Source of the DNA: Albula goreensis
Taxonomy: Eukaryota > Chordata > Actinopteri > Albuliformes > Albulidae
Reading direction: 5' to 3'
Assembly: GCA_022829145.1 (NCBI GenBank)
Contig: CM040745.1
Location: forward strand, 25,574,906 to 25,638,905
Length of the DNA stretch: 64,000 bases
Below are positions 28,691 through 43,069 of the stretch, in pieces. Under the pieces are notes generated by a model, which was not told where the DNA came from, did not search any database, and saw only the letters and a list, made by a program, of their open reading frames with translations. A program made the translations under genes and the position numbers. The first letter of the stretch is position 1. The number at the start of each line of letters is the position of its first letter.

Positions 28691-31600
28691 CTGAATCATG
28701 ATTCCTTTCTTCTCTGTGTTACTAAAGTATGGTATGTTTCATCCAATATACAACTATATCATCATGATCTGCTTTTAAAAATGTATATGGAGATTTTAGA
28801 GGACAGACTTGCATAGAGAGACGGGTTGAGAAAAGAACCTTTGAATAAACAATGAGGTTATGCAGCTGAAGTAAGCAGCATACAAAATGCAATATTTTGC
28901 TCAGTGTACCAATGTCCAGAATAAGGGTATCAGAAAAATACAAAAATGCCAGATAAATATATAAAATATCAATTTTCCATGTGCAGCAGAGCAAGACAAG
29001 GGGAACGGTGTCCTGAGTGCTGTTGTGTGATTGAGCAGACCAAGACATTACGTCCACAATTTAATGCAATGCCCTAATTGAATTGGTAAAATACAGAGAA
29101 AATGCGTGTAAAAGCCTTTTTGCTTTTAAAACTGGAAATGGATTCAACAGTACATAGTGCATCTGTAGACATTATACATATTTTAACAACTGACTCCAAA
29201 ATGTCTCTGACTTGAATTAGTGAAAGTACATGTACGATTATGATACAACAATGCCCTGCTAATTATATTTGCTAGATCAAAGCATTCATTGATTATTTTC
29301 TGAGAGTACTTTTTATAACCACATGTGAGTCATGTGTGCCCAGTAATAGCCAGTATGAATCAACTTGATGTTATGGATGACATATCAGTCGTAATATTCA
29401 GTCTTTATTGACTCTGAATGCTGTTTGGGAAAAGGGAGGCTGCAAAGATGATGTATTTCCAGGGCACAAGGCATTTTGATAAGGAATGTTGAAAGAACTG
29501 CACCGTAAACTCATTGCACCTTCTCATAGGTGTGGCTAACACTGCACCGTGGGGGATTACATGCAAATCAGACCGTTTCAAATCTCTGTTTAGCTGTGTT
29601 TTTTCCAAGGCCCATTTGTGCTTTTAAGGTCCATGTCATGTGAAATGACACTGAGGTTTAGAATCTCACAAGCCTCTGTATTAAAGTACAGTACCAGTAA
29701 CTGGGCACAGGCCATAATACAGGGCAGTAAGACATTCAATATTTTTTTAAAAGGTTGAGGTTAAGTGCACATATGTTTTGAAGCTGTCAAGGCTCAGTGC
29801 TTTTGTACAGTTGCGAAACCTCTGACAACCAACCATAGATGCCGTTCAGCTTCATATCTAAACCCTCAGATCGGCAAACACTCACCAGAAAAGGAGGAAG
29901 TGCATGAATGTCAGGGAGGTACCTCTGCTGTGTTTGGTATTCAGGAGGTGTTTCAGAAGCAGAGCTCACATTATTGTCAAAGCATGGGACACATTTGTAT
30001 CTCAGAGGGTGTTTTCATAACGATAATTAACCTTTCTTATAGGACTGGGGATTACAGGACTTAGAGGAAACATTGACTCTGTGGTGATGTTAATGCAACT
30101 GAACGGTCCGTGCGTGATTCGTAAGTGAGGAGTCGCTGAATGAGAGAGCTGCCAGTTTCGGCTGAACATGCCGGGACACCTCCCCTGCTCAAGTGAATGG
30201 GTCTTTGCACCCCACTGCCACCTTCCTGGACGTAACTCCTTCCATCTGCGATGACTCACCAGCACTCACTTAGCTGTTAGTTTTTCCAACAAACTCAAAA
30301 CAGTGTGGGAATCAGGCTCAGTCCTCCTGATGGAAGCAGGGTGCCTCACCCAGGCAAACACAAGCAACACACAGAACCAAAGAGATGGCTGCACACAATG
30401 AGAGATACCTTCAAACAGCATGTCCATGAACCACCCCCACAGGATCAATGTGAATATAACATCTTCACAGAATAATCAACAACATCTGTAATATTTCTGC
30501 TGGAAGCAGGGTGGGGTTTTCATCCCACACAGTCCACTGTGTGCCGGAGAGGGGAAGAGAAATAATACCAGCTATGTTTTATGTTATTATGAATAATATC
30601 TCAAAAGTATAATCAGAATGGGTTTCTGTGGAGGAGACAGTTCTGGATGGAACCATGCAGCTGCAGGAGTGGGAGATTGGAGGGAGCTCGGCTCCATCGC
30701 AGGACCACCTCAGTGGAAAAGCCCCTCAGCAAAGCATGGGAAATCCTACATAGAGAAATCATGTCAGGAACCACGGAGAACAAAGACTTAGCAATATAGG
30801 GAGTAACACTTTATAGAGTGCGGAGGTGCTGTCCACCCCCGCAGCATACCATCTGTACTTCTCATGTGTATCTCATGCTCTTGCACTTTTATTAAGATGG
30901 GAATTCAACTCCAGAAAGACAGAAACCCAACAGGCGCTTTTTTGTGGAAGAGGTTTGTCCTTTGACTCCTTGAAATGTTTTCTTCTCCATGCTCCAGCAG
31001 ATATACTGAATGCAAGAGTTCACCTTTAACCCAGCTGGTTTAGGTTTACACCTCTGCTCTCTTAGCCACTACACAGGCTATTCTTTTGGGTACAGAATCA
31101 CCCCCCCCAAAAAAAAAAAAAAAAAGAAAAAGAAAATACACACATCCATTTCACCAACTTACGTTTGAGCTCTGCTAAAAAGAACCAAATAAAATTCTTT
31201 TCCTAGTATTACGCATTAACATGTCATCACAAGTATCACTTTTACCTTTCCAACTGACTGGAAGATGATTGTGGTAAAAACCAAGAAGAAAAATCTTTAG
31301 AATTCATTTTAGCAAAAAAGAAAAACACGTTTGACAGGATGTCCTCTTGATTTCTTTTGTTGTGTGTTGTTTGAGAAGACCTTTGAGAATGCAAGCGGCC
31401 TTTTTGTCTTTTTGCATTGACTATGAAAGGAATGTTGACACTGAAAAAGTCATTCCTATTCACCGCACACAATGTGGTGAAGTTGTGTTCCCACCCGTGG
31501 TAATGGGCCGGTTGCCCTGGTTTAGGCCTCGTGCCAGCAGTGATTGCAGCTCCTCCTGGAGATTCCCCAGTAATAACTCAGGATTACCTCTGATGACTCC

Positions 31601-31839
31601 TTACATGTTGTGTTATTATGTCTTTAAGACTAAATAGATGTGATTAATCAAGGACACTTAGTATTTACCTATCCATGAAAGTGCAAACTGAAACCTTACA
31701 TTTTCTGGTTTGTTGACGGGCACAGTTGTTATTCACAAGTCAAATAGCAGAATCACATGCATCAGAATACACAGACGCACAAGGATTAAACATAAAGGGC
31801 TTCTTTAATACTCTCACTCACAAACACAGGAATTCATCA

Positions 31840-31900
31840 AACACACACATGCACATATGCACACACACACACACACTCTCTCTCTCTCTCTCTCTCTCTA
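31840..31900. repeat. Compound (AC)n(TC)n microsatellite
   Basis: Interrupted AC repeats pass directly into about eleven TC dinucleotides ending at 31899. It is intergenic. Confidence 0.95.
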
Positions 31901-34900
31901 TTTCTTTCTTTCTCCCTATATGCACACACTTTGTTAAATGAGCAGTCTGGCCTGATAAAGAGATAGAGTCTGTTGGACATAGCGATTTATTTTGATAGCA
32001 CCATGTCATCTGATCCCTGATGGCATATTCCATAACTGGCAGATGCTTATTGACCCATATTTATTTGATTGTCATATGTCTACTACAGTATAATTTTCAG
32101 TCTGTCTGATCGCTTTATGTTACAATGGTTTTCAGGTGAGATAATTGGATTGTACATCCTTCATTGCAGCTAAAGGAATATAATGAAAGCAGTCACATCC
32201 AGATGTTCTGCAGACACCTGAAATTTCACCGCTGTTCAGGACTGTGGGTGTGTCGTTTCAGTTATGGAGGTGGACGCCCTGGGATTGGTTCTCCATGCAT
32301 GACACCTCTACCCCAAATGCAGTGCTGGGGACAATTCCTCCCCCGTGTCTGCATAGTGGGAGTGGCTTGAGCTGTTCAGCCACCGTTCTCTGTTCCCAGG
32401 AATGTTGACTCCTGATGATGACAGCCTGCATGATGAGAGAGAGTGGCCTAAAGTCAGGCTCCTCCTCTGTCATGCACCTGGGGTTATGTTTCAGAATCAG
32501 ATTTCTGTGGCCTACACAGAGACACCTTACCCTGGCAACGTGACTTCCATTATGGGGGTCACTAAGGTCTGTTCAGTTTTTACAGGATGGTCTCGGTGGT
32601 AATAAAACTAGACTAATCAAAACTGTCCAAAAGAATTGCAGTGGGTTGCCCTTTCTGCTGGAATTCTGTTTGTGTTTTACTATTGTCTGCAGGCCAACCA
32701 CTCATTCTCTATATGGGAAGTGTTGCTTTACTCAGTCTCAATGCCGTAGGCCATGCCTGTGTTCATAATTAAATGCTCCTATTGCCTTCTGTGATTATGT
32801 CTGCTCGTTTCCTTATACATTTGCATCATAGTTGATGGCAGTCATTGCCCTAACCAGCCATTTTGAATGAAATGACTTCTAATGCTATTCTCTTGGTAAT
32901 TTATATTGCAGTACCAAAGAATGGTGTTTCCAACAAGTCATTAGTACAATTGCAGAAAAACAGTATCTGTCTTTCCATCATGACCCCTTGATTGTATTTG
33001 ATACACTCACTATCATTCTGCCTGTTTTCTGTTTCCTTGCCTCTAATCAAATTTACTGCTCTTCTGACCCTTCCTTGGCTGCCTTTTCTAGATCCTCTAG
33101 TGGTGCTGAACCTGTTTGTGTTTTGTTTGTACACTTGTGTCATAATTATATCTGCTCCACAGTTTTAGAGAATACAATCTCAGTATGTACATGTGTTTAA
33201 CTAAAATATGTATGATAAGTAATATAATTATGACAGAATGTAAAATCACACATGTAGTGCTCAGCCACTGGCTAGCCTAGTGACTCAATTTGTGGCACAA
33301 TTACCATTTTAAAAATGCTTCAAACACCACTGTCAAGCAACTGTCAAGTTTAAAACCTCATATTGTGACTTATAAAGACATCCAAATAGGTATTTAGGAA
33401 AGCCCAAAATATCTACTTATTGATATCTTCAATAATACCTTCATCATAAGGAGATGGTTATGATAACTTGACATTTTGCATCTAGCTCACTTACCATGTG
33501 TTCTCTTCCATCAGAGATTCACTTTGATTTCCTTTATACAAGGGGTAGCTCAACCAAGGAAAATAAGATGGGGAAAAGGAAAGAGGAAGACCAAAGCAGT
33601 AGGTGTTCAGTCATTTTGGCTTGAAACAGGCACAGAGATTGTACAGTTTTATACTCTGAGGACCTGACACTATGTACATCAAAATTATCAAAAGTGAAAG
33701 CATCAGTAATGCTTGATTTTTACTTGACTTTACAAAACTTTACAAAACATTAACTCGCTAACAACAAAGACCACATCTGTAAATGTACAAACTCCAAAAA
33801 ATCAGAAGCTCTACATTTATGCAGTGAGCTCTTCTAATGTATATCTAATGCATATCTAATGGCTAATGTACATCAATTGTACTATAAAAACATAGCTTTT
33901 TGAAATCTGAAGGCATGGGAGGCAAGGTTTCCCCTCCACTGATTACTTACATACAGTGATACACCTTGCAAAAGCCATTAACATTGTTCCAAACATCTCA
34001 GCCTATCTGTGTTTACCCAACATAAACACAGTTGGCTAGTTAGTTAATCATATACAGCATAATTGATAAATTGTGAATATTCCAACAGGATGCATTGTGG
34101 ACTTAGGTACACAGCAATGAAGGAAATTGATTTTAACTCTCTGGCATTTAAAGCTGTGTTTTCTGTTGATAGCCTGATGTGTGTGAGCCTATTGCAACAC
34201 TGGGATTCTTGTACCAATTAAACCAATTTCAATCAAATTACTTTTTTATTACCTCACAAGGTAATTCCTAAAAAATCTCTATTTTTGGATGGCCAATGAC
34301 TATCCAAATGTAAAAACAGCGGGGATAGCTTGATAACCAAGTACGTTACAGCATCTAACATCAGGCAAAATAGGGTCAACATGCTGTGGTTTACTCCAGA
34401 AATGATTTTATTCATTTTTGGTTTGTGAACTTAATCTAATAGAAGGCTGGCAAATATTTATGGATTTCTCCATTCATTTATGGACGTTCAAAAACAAGTA
34501 CCCTTTCACCCTAAACTAACTGACTTTGGCATGTGATATCTAAATGGCTGCCATAAATCTGCTTCTTGAGTGGGCTGAAAAATTAAATCTTTGTTTACCA
34601 AAGGGGAGGATGGATTACCTCAGGCAAAATGCAGCAGTGATTGGGTAAATAGCTGTGGAGAGTGTGTGTATTGGCCTTGTTCAGGATGACAAACGATGAT
34701 TAAAAAAAGGCTTTTACACAACGGCTCAGGTTTCTGTTGCAGGTAGAGAGGTAAGAAATGGTTGGTGAAATAAAAGAAAAGCATATATGCTGAAAGGCCC
34801 ACTTCAATGGTGGCTTGGTATTTAGAGAAATATTAACTGATACTGCAGTAACTTATTAGCTTTCAGTTCCATTTCATTTTCAGTCAATTCAAGTGTGTAT

Positions 34901-37900
34901 GCCATATCTGAGGTTATGAATGGACAAGAAATATATAACTAATGTTCACTCTTGGAAACAATATCAAAAGTTTTGTTACTGCTACACCTCTGTACATTGC
35001 AGCATTTAAGAAGCATGACTTGCTGCTGTCGCGACAGTAGAAAATAATGAAAAAAGAGTCGATTCATTAGGCCATACCCATCAAGTAAAGCAACAGAAAT
35101 TCTACTTTGACTGTAGTTTGACTTTATTTCAAATTTATGTCAGTCTATGTCAGACAAAATGTACTAACCAGTTGGCAGGACAGTGGGTTTGATTTCTGAC
35201 TTTCTCTCACATAGCCTATTGTGGTGTGACAAAGAGTGACACACAAACTGTACATCACTATTTTCACTTGCTTTCAACAATGCTAAAAAGATGGATAAAG
35301 ATCAATCAAACATTTTGTCACTTATTTTAATCTTATAATATGAATTATTATTTATTAATTAAGAATCTAGTAATTGCAAACTGTTTGTGCTGTCATATGC
35401 AATTTATAATCCAATATACTGTGTTTTTGTTTGTTGTCTGTTATATTGTTTGTATTATCATACTTAGGGTCACCTGCCCCAGGACTGAGGATGAAAATGA
35501 GCTGTTTATCTATATCCTGTATGATACATCAGATTTCAAGGTTGAAATCAGTGTTAATTATGCATGGTCCCTGTCAAAAACTTTAAATAAATAAATAAAA
35601 ATATGTTTTAAAGAGACAACAAGAGTAACAACAGAAAAATAGGACAAAGATACACACAACTAGTGACTAGAGAAATTGGTATCAAGACAGAAAAACTACC
35701 ATATCCTACCTGTAGCTCCCCCATCTCAGCCAATCATCGTGCTTTATCGTGAAGAGTTTTTGGACTTGCAGCTGTGTCCGTACAATAATGCCCAAGGAGA
35801 GTCCAGGAGCAGTGGTGCTCACAGTCTCTTAGGGGCAGAGGCAAGAACAAGGCACCTTGAAAAAATATATATCACATTTATGACTGATTGATATATATTT
35901 TCCATCTTAATTAACACAGAGACTGATTGTGATCATCAGTCAAAAGATGATATTACAATTAATTAATTTAACGGTATAATCAATGGAACTGTTGTAAATA
36001 TACACTAATTATCAAGTGGAGCAGTAGTCATTGCTTTTGTATGAACTTGATCAGAGCAGAGACGCTCGTTATAGCCAGCAATCAACTGTCTCATGTAGAG
36101 GTTTTAGCAATAAGGAATTTGACTTGGTGGTAGGTATGCCTCTCACAGTGACAATACGCAAAAAATTGAAAATCATGCACAAGTCTTCACACAAAGATAC
36201 AGGATTTACAGTGCATCTCAAAGATCCTCTTAAATTTCTGGTTTGTCCACCTGTTGCCACTCAGGTGTGATGCCCCTTGTCTGCTTTTAGTCTCGTGAAT
36301 TGAGAAGGGCACTTTGCTAAAAGTGACCCCAATGTTGCTGGCTTGTATGCCCATTAAGCTGACATGACACCCTATGTCCCCTTCTAAAAACCTCTTTTAA
36401 ATTGAGAGGGGCACATAGCTGCCCATTACCCCTATGGGGTGACTGCCAGGGCCCTGGGTTAGGCCCCATTTGGAATACTTTCACAGTCTTATCTATGGCA
36501 CCTGCACCCCTGCTCCTCTCTCCCTCCACCCCAACCACAACTCTGATACTTTGAATAATTAACTCAACACTGATGAGAGATGATGAAATATGTCCCATAC
36601 ATTTATGCATGTGTTTATTTCACTGCAAATGTGTTCTTCTGTTTCTGTGCTTCTCCCCCATCCCTGTCCTTATGACAGCACACTAATCCAGCAGTTCCCT
36701 GTGATCTCATATTTCAGTCAACAGTATTTTGCTATAATTATGTATTTATATGTTTTATTGATATACTTATGTGATGGTGTAAGCTTTGGAGAGGCATTAC
36801 ATTGTCTTAGTAGTGTGGCTGTCAAAGGAAATTTTTCCCGTGTGTATCATTCGCCATCTGGCATTTAGGTTTCACACAGAGCTGTGACAGCTTAGAGGGC
36901 TAGAGTCAGGTATGGTTAGACTGTATGTAAGTTTGCAGTGTGATTCGTGACTCTCTGCATCACACGTGTGAGATTCCCTGGCACTTAGAAGTGGGACTGT
37001 ATAAAAGAGTCTCTAAAGCAATTCATCACTAAAAACACTCCATTTGTTCTGAAATGATCAGCATAATTATGGTATTGTGGAAAAACAGCCGTTTTAATTG
37101 GACATACTAATGATGAGTGATGATTTGCATTAACAGGATCCCATGCTCTCATTTGTATCTGCATCCAAAAGAAAAATCCCCATACTCGAATTGAGACCTA
37201 CTCCCACTCCCTCACCTGCTCTCTTAGAGCCTGGGTGGTCTGTAAAGTTAAACTGGGAAATAACACTAAAACAGCATGTTCAAGGTTTTGTGCCAGATAC
37301 CAGATGTAACTATTACAAATTTAAAACATATGCAGTAGCTCTTTCTCTAAAATGATTATTTCAAGCCTCCCTCAAACGATGACCCTACTGATTCACTGAA
37401 CCTTTTGCACACTCTGTTATTAACAGACTCTGTTATTAACAAATAGGCATAAATATACAACTCTTTAATCAACACTTTACAAGGCCACAAAGTCCTGTGC
37501 TTGACTGCTTGTTTGCATTCATTAGTGTATTGTACCTGGTAACATTTCATAACATAAAGTAGGATAATATCAAATAATCATATCAAGTATCAAACAGGGC
37601 AACACAAAATACAAATCTGGAATTATTTCATATGTTGTAAGCTTCTAAAAATGTGGATACATGAGGTCTTGACACAACTAATGGAGATGTTGGAGGTGTG
37701 ATTTCATAACTGAAACAACATAAATGTCATATCACTTGTCATTAACTGGGCACAAATCGAATTTTTCATCCATTTTATGGCACAACAAACAACACATAAG
37801 AGAGTTTTAAGGATTCCAAACATAACAGCTGTGAATATTGCAGTTGAACAGTTATTTTCTAATGTTTATTGTTAGAATTTTTGAACCCACACTCGGGATA

Positions 37901-40900
37901 CTATTGCCATCATAAAAAATGAGTAATCATATGATACAGAAATCTGTTTTCACAGTTTGTATCTATATTTGTATTACGTCAAAGTGAAGAAAATGGCTTT
38001 CAATGCAATGTTTACTTGCAATAGTGATGATGTGAAGTGTCAAGATGGAACACTTGAATCACTGTGAGTCACAAGTTTCCTTCAACTTTTTAAAATGTTT
38101 TTTTTTTTTTTTTTTTACATTTATTAAAGAATGAGAATCAAGGAATAAGGGCTAGCTCTGGGTCATTTCAGAATGATGTTACTTTGTACTGTTCTTGTGT
38201 ATACATATAAGATTGTAGCTCACATATGTTAGTCTTTTGCGTGTGGGGAACAAGGTTTGTGGTCCACCTCCACCCTTGCCCAAGAGGACAGGTCCCTGTG
38301 TGTTAGAGTGGTCCTGCTCATGCCCAGAGGGTCTGATGTGAGGAGAGAGGGAGGAGGACACAGAAGAAAGGCCCGTAGGAGGAAATCTCTGGAGAAATCT
38401 GAGATTTCTGTTTGACTGGCTCCGCAGAGACACTGGATTGTTTGGTTTGTGTTTGACATCTGAAGCACATTATGTTCAGGTCTGAGGTTACTCTGCTGAA
38501 TCAACCAAGAACATGTGCAAAGATGAAAATCCCCATTTGAATCATAAAACTGTTTATTTTCTATTTGCATGTTTCCGGATCTGATATAAGAGCAGTATTG
38601 TTTCTTTTTTTAACATTACAGTGCCAAAGGAAGTTATAATGAAATTACATAGAGACCACTTTTTGGAATGTAAATAATTAGTATCAGATTTGAATGTGTG
38701 TGGAAAATATAAAGCAACAGAAGTGTAGGCCTGCAAATTTAAATAAATAATATGTTCAGACTCGACTGTCCTTAAAAATAGCCTTGTTTTATGTAATGAC
38801 TTAAAGACCATAAAATCTTTTGTGTTTTTTTATTTGGTTTCTTTGGGTCTCGTAGGCAATATGTGCTTTTGGTAGCACATCTTCAGTGTAGAAAGAAGTG
38901 ATTGCCTGTCATCACATGACATGGAGGTTACCCATGGGCACAGCTTCTTTTCCGAGTCTGTGGGACAAAGTTACTCCACAGGGCTGTGGGAACTTCAGTT
39001 CAGTTTAGTTGGAGAAAAAGCTGCAATAAATGGTTATGCATGACTATTTTATGCTTTAATTTTCTATGAAGTCTTGGAAAGTCGACTTTCGGTCCAATCT
39101 TTATTTAATTACATTAATTGATGGATAGCTTTGATTATATGATAGATTTGTATTAAAAAATGAATATGTGTGGGGGTAAAAAAAGGAATGGAAACACCCA
39201 TAGTAATGACTAGTTATTTGAAATAATAAATCCATAATATAATGGATGTACACATTTTTATACTAAAGTCAATTCTAATTACCAATATGTTTGTGCAATA
39301 AAAGCCATTTTAAAATCAACATTTGGATATGTGAAAGAAATTTTGAAAGACGGACACAAATCATAGGATTCAGAAATGACCACGGAACTAAATCTACACC
39401 TCTGTGACCCAGTGTCAACAAATTCTATACAGTTGCCTTTAAAATTATATCAATGCATAAATACATATACTGTATTTTTTAAAAGCTCACTGTGTGAAAC
39501 CACACTAGCACACTGAAATGCTGAAGAGAATTACAAACCATTAAATGGAAAAAAAAATCACATGATGAGACTCAAGTTAAACATGTATGCATTGGGCCAG
39601 ATAACAGAAAGATCCTCTCTGTCTCACTAATGAAATGTGTGATGTCATCCAGTGACAAATGCATTCCTACACTGTTGAGGTTTTAGACCTCACCACTGAA
39701 ATTCTGTGACCTATTTAGAGATTGTGCTATATTTATTTGCAACACAGTCGACCAAAATTTTTCCAAGGGCTAAAATACATCTCAGTAGTTAAAAGTAACT
39801 TCCATGCAAAAGTTAGGTCTCATCATACTATTCCATACTAAATGAGGTTGGGTTTTTTAAACCCAGCTTAAATACCACTTGAATACTTAAGCCCCTTTCA
39901 TTTACATTCGTGCTCCACACTGTTTCTTTTCTCGGCACTGGACATGGAAGTGCTGTGGTGTCATACACCTGCAAAAGCTCTGCTGCTATTGAGCATGTTA
40001 CACACTGTGAACTGTACCACTAACAGGTGAGACTAAGGAGTATGGGTAAACTTTTCACAAGTATTGTTACTATAGACCCCATAGACGTGATGAAAAGAAT
40101 ACCATCATCTGACATCACAGAGTAAGTTCTACACTGCTCAAAAATAAAATATATTTTCTTGAGGGGACATCAATCAGTGCAGCATTACATTTATAAACTC
40201 AAACATCAAGCTGTTTGCCACAGTAATCTTAAGGGTAAAAATAAATTGGTATTGATATTTTTATCTCCAGTATTTCCTTTATTGTTTGTCATGTGCCAGT
40301 AAAAAATCAGGCTTAGTCTTACCTGAGATCTGGAGGCCTTTCAAGCACCTGCTATTATGTGTATTCATTAATCAGCCTGTGCTTGATAACACAGGCAGTG
40401 TGCTCTAGAGCAGCCAGCTCCAAACGCAAACATGAACTCATCATTTCACCACTCGCTCTGCATTAGCAGCTGGGTGTTAACCATCTTGTAGGCATGACTG
40501 AAAAACTGAAGTTCACAAAATTTCCCTTCATTATAGTTTCAGTGATTAAGAATACATACACATATATACATACATGTATATAAATAAACACATACACACA
40601 CACACTCACTCACAAGAATGCAAGAATACAAATGCTGAGTATTCATAATCTGTAACAAAATTGAAAAATAGGAATTTCTTTGTTACAATCATAATTTTCT
40701 ATTCATACTGAATAACAAAAGAAATATAATTTATTTTGTACCACCACTGACCACTATCAACAGCATATCAACAGTGCTGTATGAGCCTGTGCACAATAAT
40801 ATATTTACCTCTCTCAAAGTTTCCTTGAGTAAGGTTGCCAATTGATTAAATGTTATTCTGCAAACTAAATGAACAGGATATGTTTATTTACTTAAGCTGA

Positions 40901-43069
40901 TCTAAATGCATTTGATGAATTTAGAAAATTGCTTGATAAATATTGCCATTAGGGCTCATGAAGTCTCAGGAAAAGCTTCTTTTGCTTCTGAAGCAGTCAC
41001 TCCCAGGACTGTTAATACAGACAACACCTCAGATATTATTTTATTTAGCTTTAAAATATGAGAAGCTTACTGCAATACACCATGAGAAGAAGATTCATTA
41101 CATTATTTTATTAGAATATTTCTTTTAGCTAGCCAGATAAACAAGTTGTGCCAGTTCTGTTGTTTATTGAATATTACATGTGTAAACTGCACAATTATCC
41201 TCTGTGTGTTTACCTGTGGAAATCTGAGTAATGCTGTTTTGATTGAATCCCCATGGAGACATTTCAGCCACCTGCCCTTATATTGGATAGTGGTTAGTTG
41301 ACATTAAATCTAATGCCCATGGCTTCTTCAAAAGTAGTATCTTTTATTGAGTAAAGCTTTCAAAAAAGTGTTGCTTTGTGAAGTGGTTTGTAGCAAAGTG
41401 GCATTTATAGCAAATGTATTATTCTTTTTAGACTATATAAGATGATACAATGTTTAAAAGCCCCTCCCAAAATTAGCTTTGCACACTTTACCAAGTATGT
41501 GCAGTTTGCAAAACCACAGAAATATGATTGCAGGTATAGTAGTTCACAATTAAAAATGTTTTACAACAGTATTTGATTTGTTACTCCCTTTGTGTTGATT
41601 ATACACTACTTTGATTATTGATTTGGTTCCAGATTTCATTGTGATTTATTTTAAGGTAACATAGCTAACAACTTATGTGGTCGATGATTTGATGAGTCTG
41701 CCATGATTTAAAACTAACCAACAAAATGATAATGAATGGTCACTGATTTCCATGTTAATAAATCTCAATGCGATGATAGAAGCTATTGTTTCATAGGAAC
41801 ATCAGATGCATTGAGGGTTAAGGTCATACTCATCTCGACATTACTCTGTGTTTCATGCTCTATGTTTCATGTTAATTAATCATTATTAGCATAATACAGA
41901 GTTTGAGCCATTATTATTTATTGCATTATTAACAGCCCTTATATATTTAAACAAATACAATGACAAATGCTTATACTTCAACTTTGGTATCTCAGCAAGG
42001 AGAACCCTTCATTGACTTTTAAATCCCACATTAGCAAGACTGGGCTGCATGACAAGCCAGAGAAATATATAAAGTAAATGTGTTTTTTATTATTTTAATT
42101 TCTTTACAGTTTACCATTTCTACACTGTGCTTTATAGTTTGGAAAACAACATTTTTGTACAGGACCAAGAATCTCTGGAAGAAACTAAAGATAATTTAAA
42201 GTTGGAAGGATGGAAATAATCAATACAAAAATCTACAAATACAATACAAATTTCTATGGGCCCCTACATATAATGCAAATATAATGCAAACTGGGTGTTT
42301 GACAATGACCTCTTAATTGGCATTAACCTGACTTGGCACACAAATTTGGAGCAGTTTGTTCACTAAGGTCTGCATTAATCAGAATCATGCTGCTTCTGAG
42401 ATCAGTCGGTAATGCAGGTTGCCATGAATGTAGCCAAGGCCAGATGTCTGCAGGTGCAGGTCTGTTCTGGTCATTTGTTGACTGTGACTGGGAGAGTTTT
42501 ACACAGTTGGCCTCAAACTGTCAGGGTCTCACTAATTACACCTAAAATTTATTCCCTCCAAACATATACCACTATAGCACTATAACTATTATGCATTATT
42601 AGAAATATACAGCTCTCCCCTATAGTTAAAAGAGTCCTAAAAGGCAGAAAACTATTACTGGTCACAGTGAGCACAACAGACAACTGGATGTGCTTCAGCT
42701 GCTCTGCTCTGTGTGGGCGTGGATGACACAGTGGGGATTTAAAAGGAACCAATTCATATTTTTAAAATCTGGGAACAATAGAGTACGCATTTAAAAACAC
42801 TGAAGTTTTAAGAGGTGTAAACCAACAAGTCACACTGTATTCCATACCACTCACAATACAAGAATAAATCCTGTCAAAATATAAAATGACCAGAATTGTA
42901 TAGACCCTCCATGACAAGATCACCCTTTTTATTAACTAGATAACAGGCTGATAAGACCACATTGGTGCATCTACCCCTCTGCACAAGCAAAAACTGCATT
43001 ATCCTATTTGGTTGACTTGTAGATGCAGCAACTGGAAAGAGGAAAAAGAAGCTTTGCTAGCACAAATAA

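Larger units (their letters stand above)
26706..43069. other. KLF12-KLF5 intergenic region, no gene recognised
   Basis: This is about 16.4 kb of AT-rich sequence between the convergent ends of KLF12 (+) and KLF5 (-). All reading frames are short and show no recognisable domain. I see no tRNA, snRNA or rRNA sequence and no intact transposon. Simple repeats occur at about 28606-28690 (CT-rich), 31099-31135 (C then A runs), 31840-31900 (AC/TC), 38098-38115 (T-tract) and 40590-40612 (CA-rich). Conserved enhancers for KLF5 or KLF12 may lie here but cannot be called from one sequence. Confidence 0.7.

Noticed and set aside
26706..43069. Search for RNA genes or a hidden gene between KLF12 and KLF5
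   Set aside because: No tRNA-like boxes, snRNA sequence or multi-exon coding pattern was recognised. A long noncoding RNA cannot be excluded but has no support from sequence alone.
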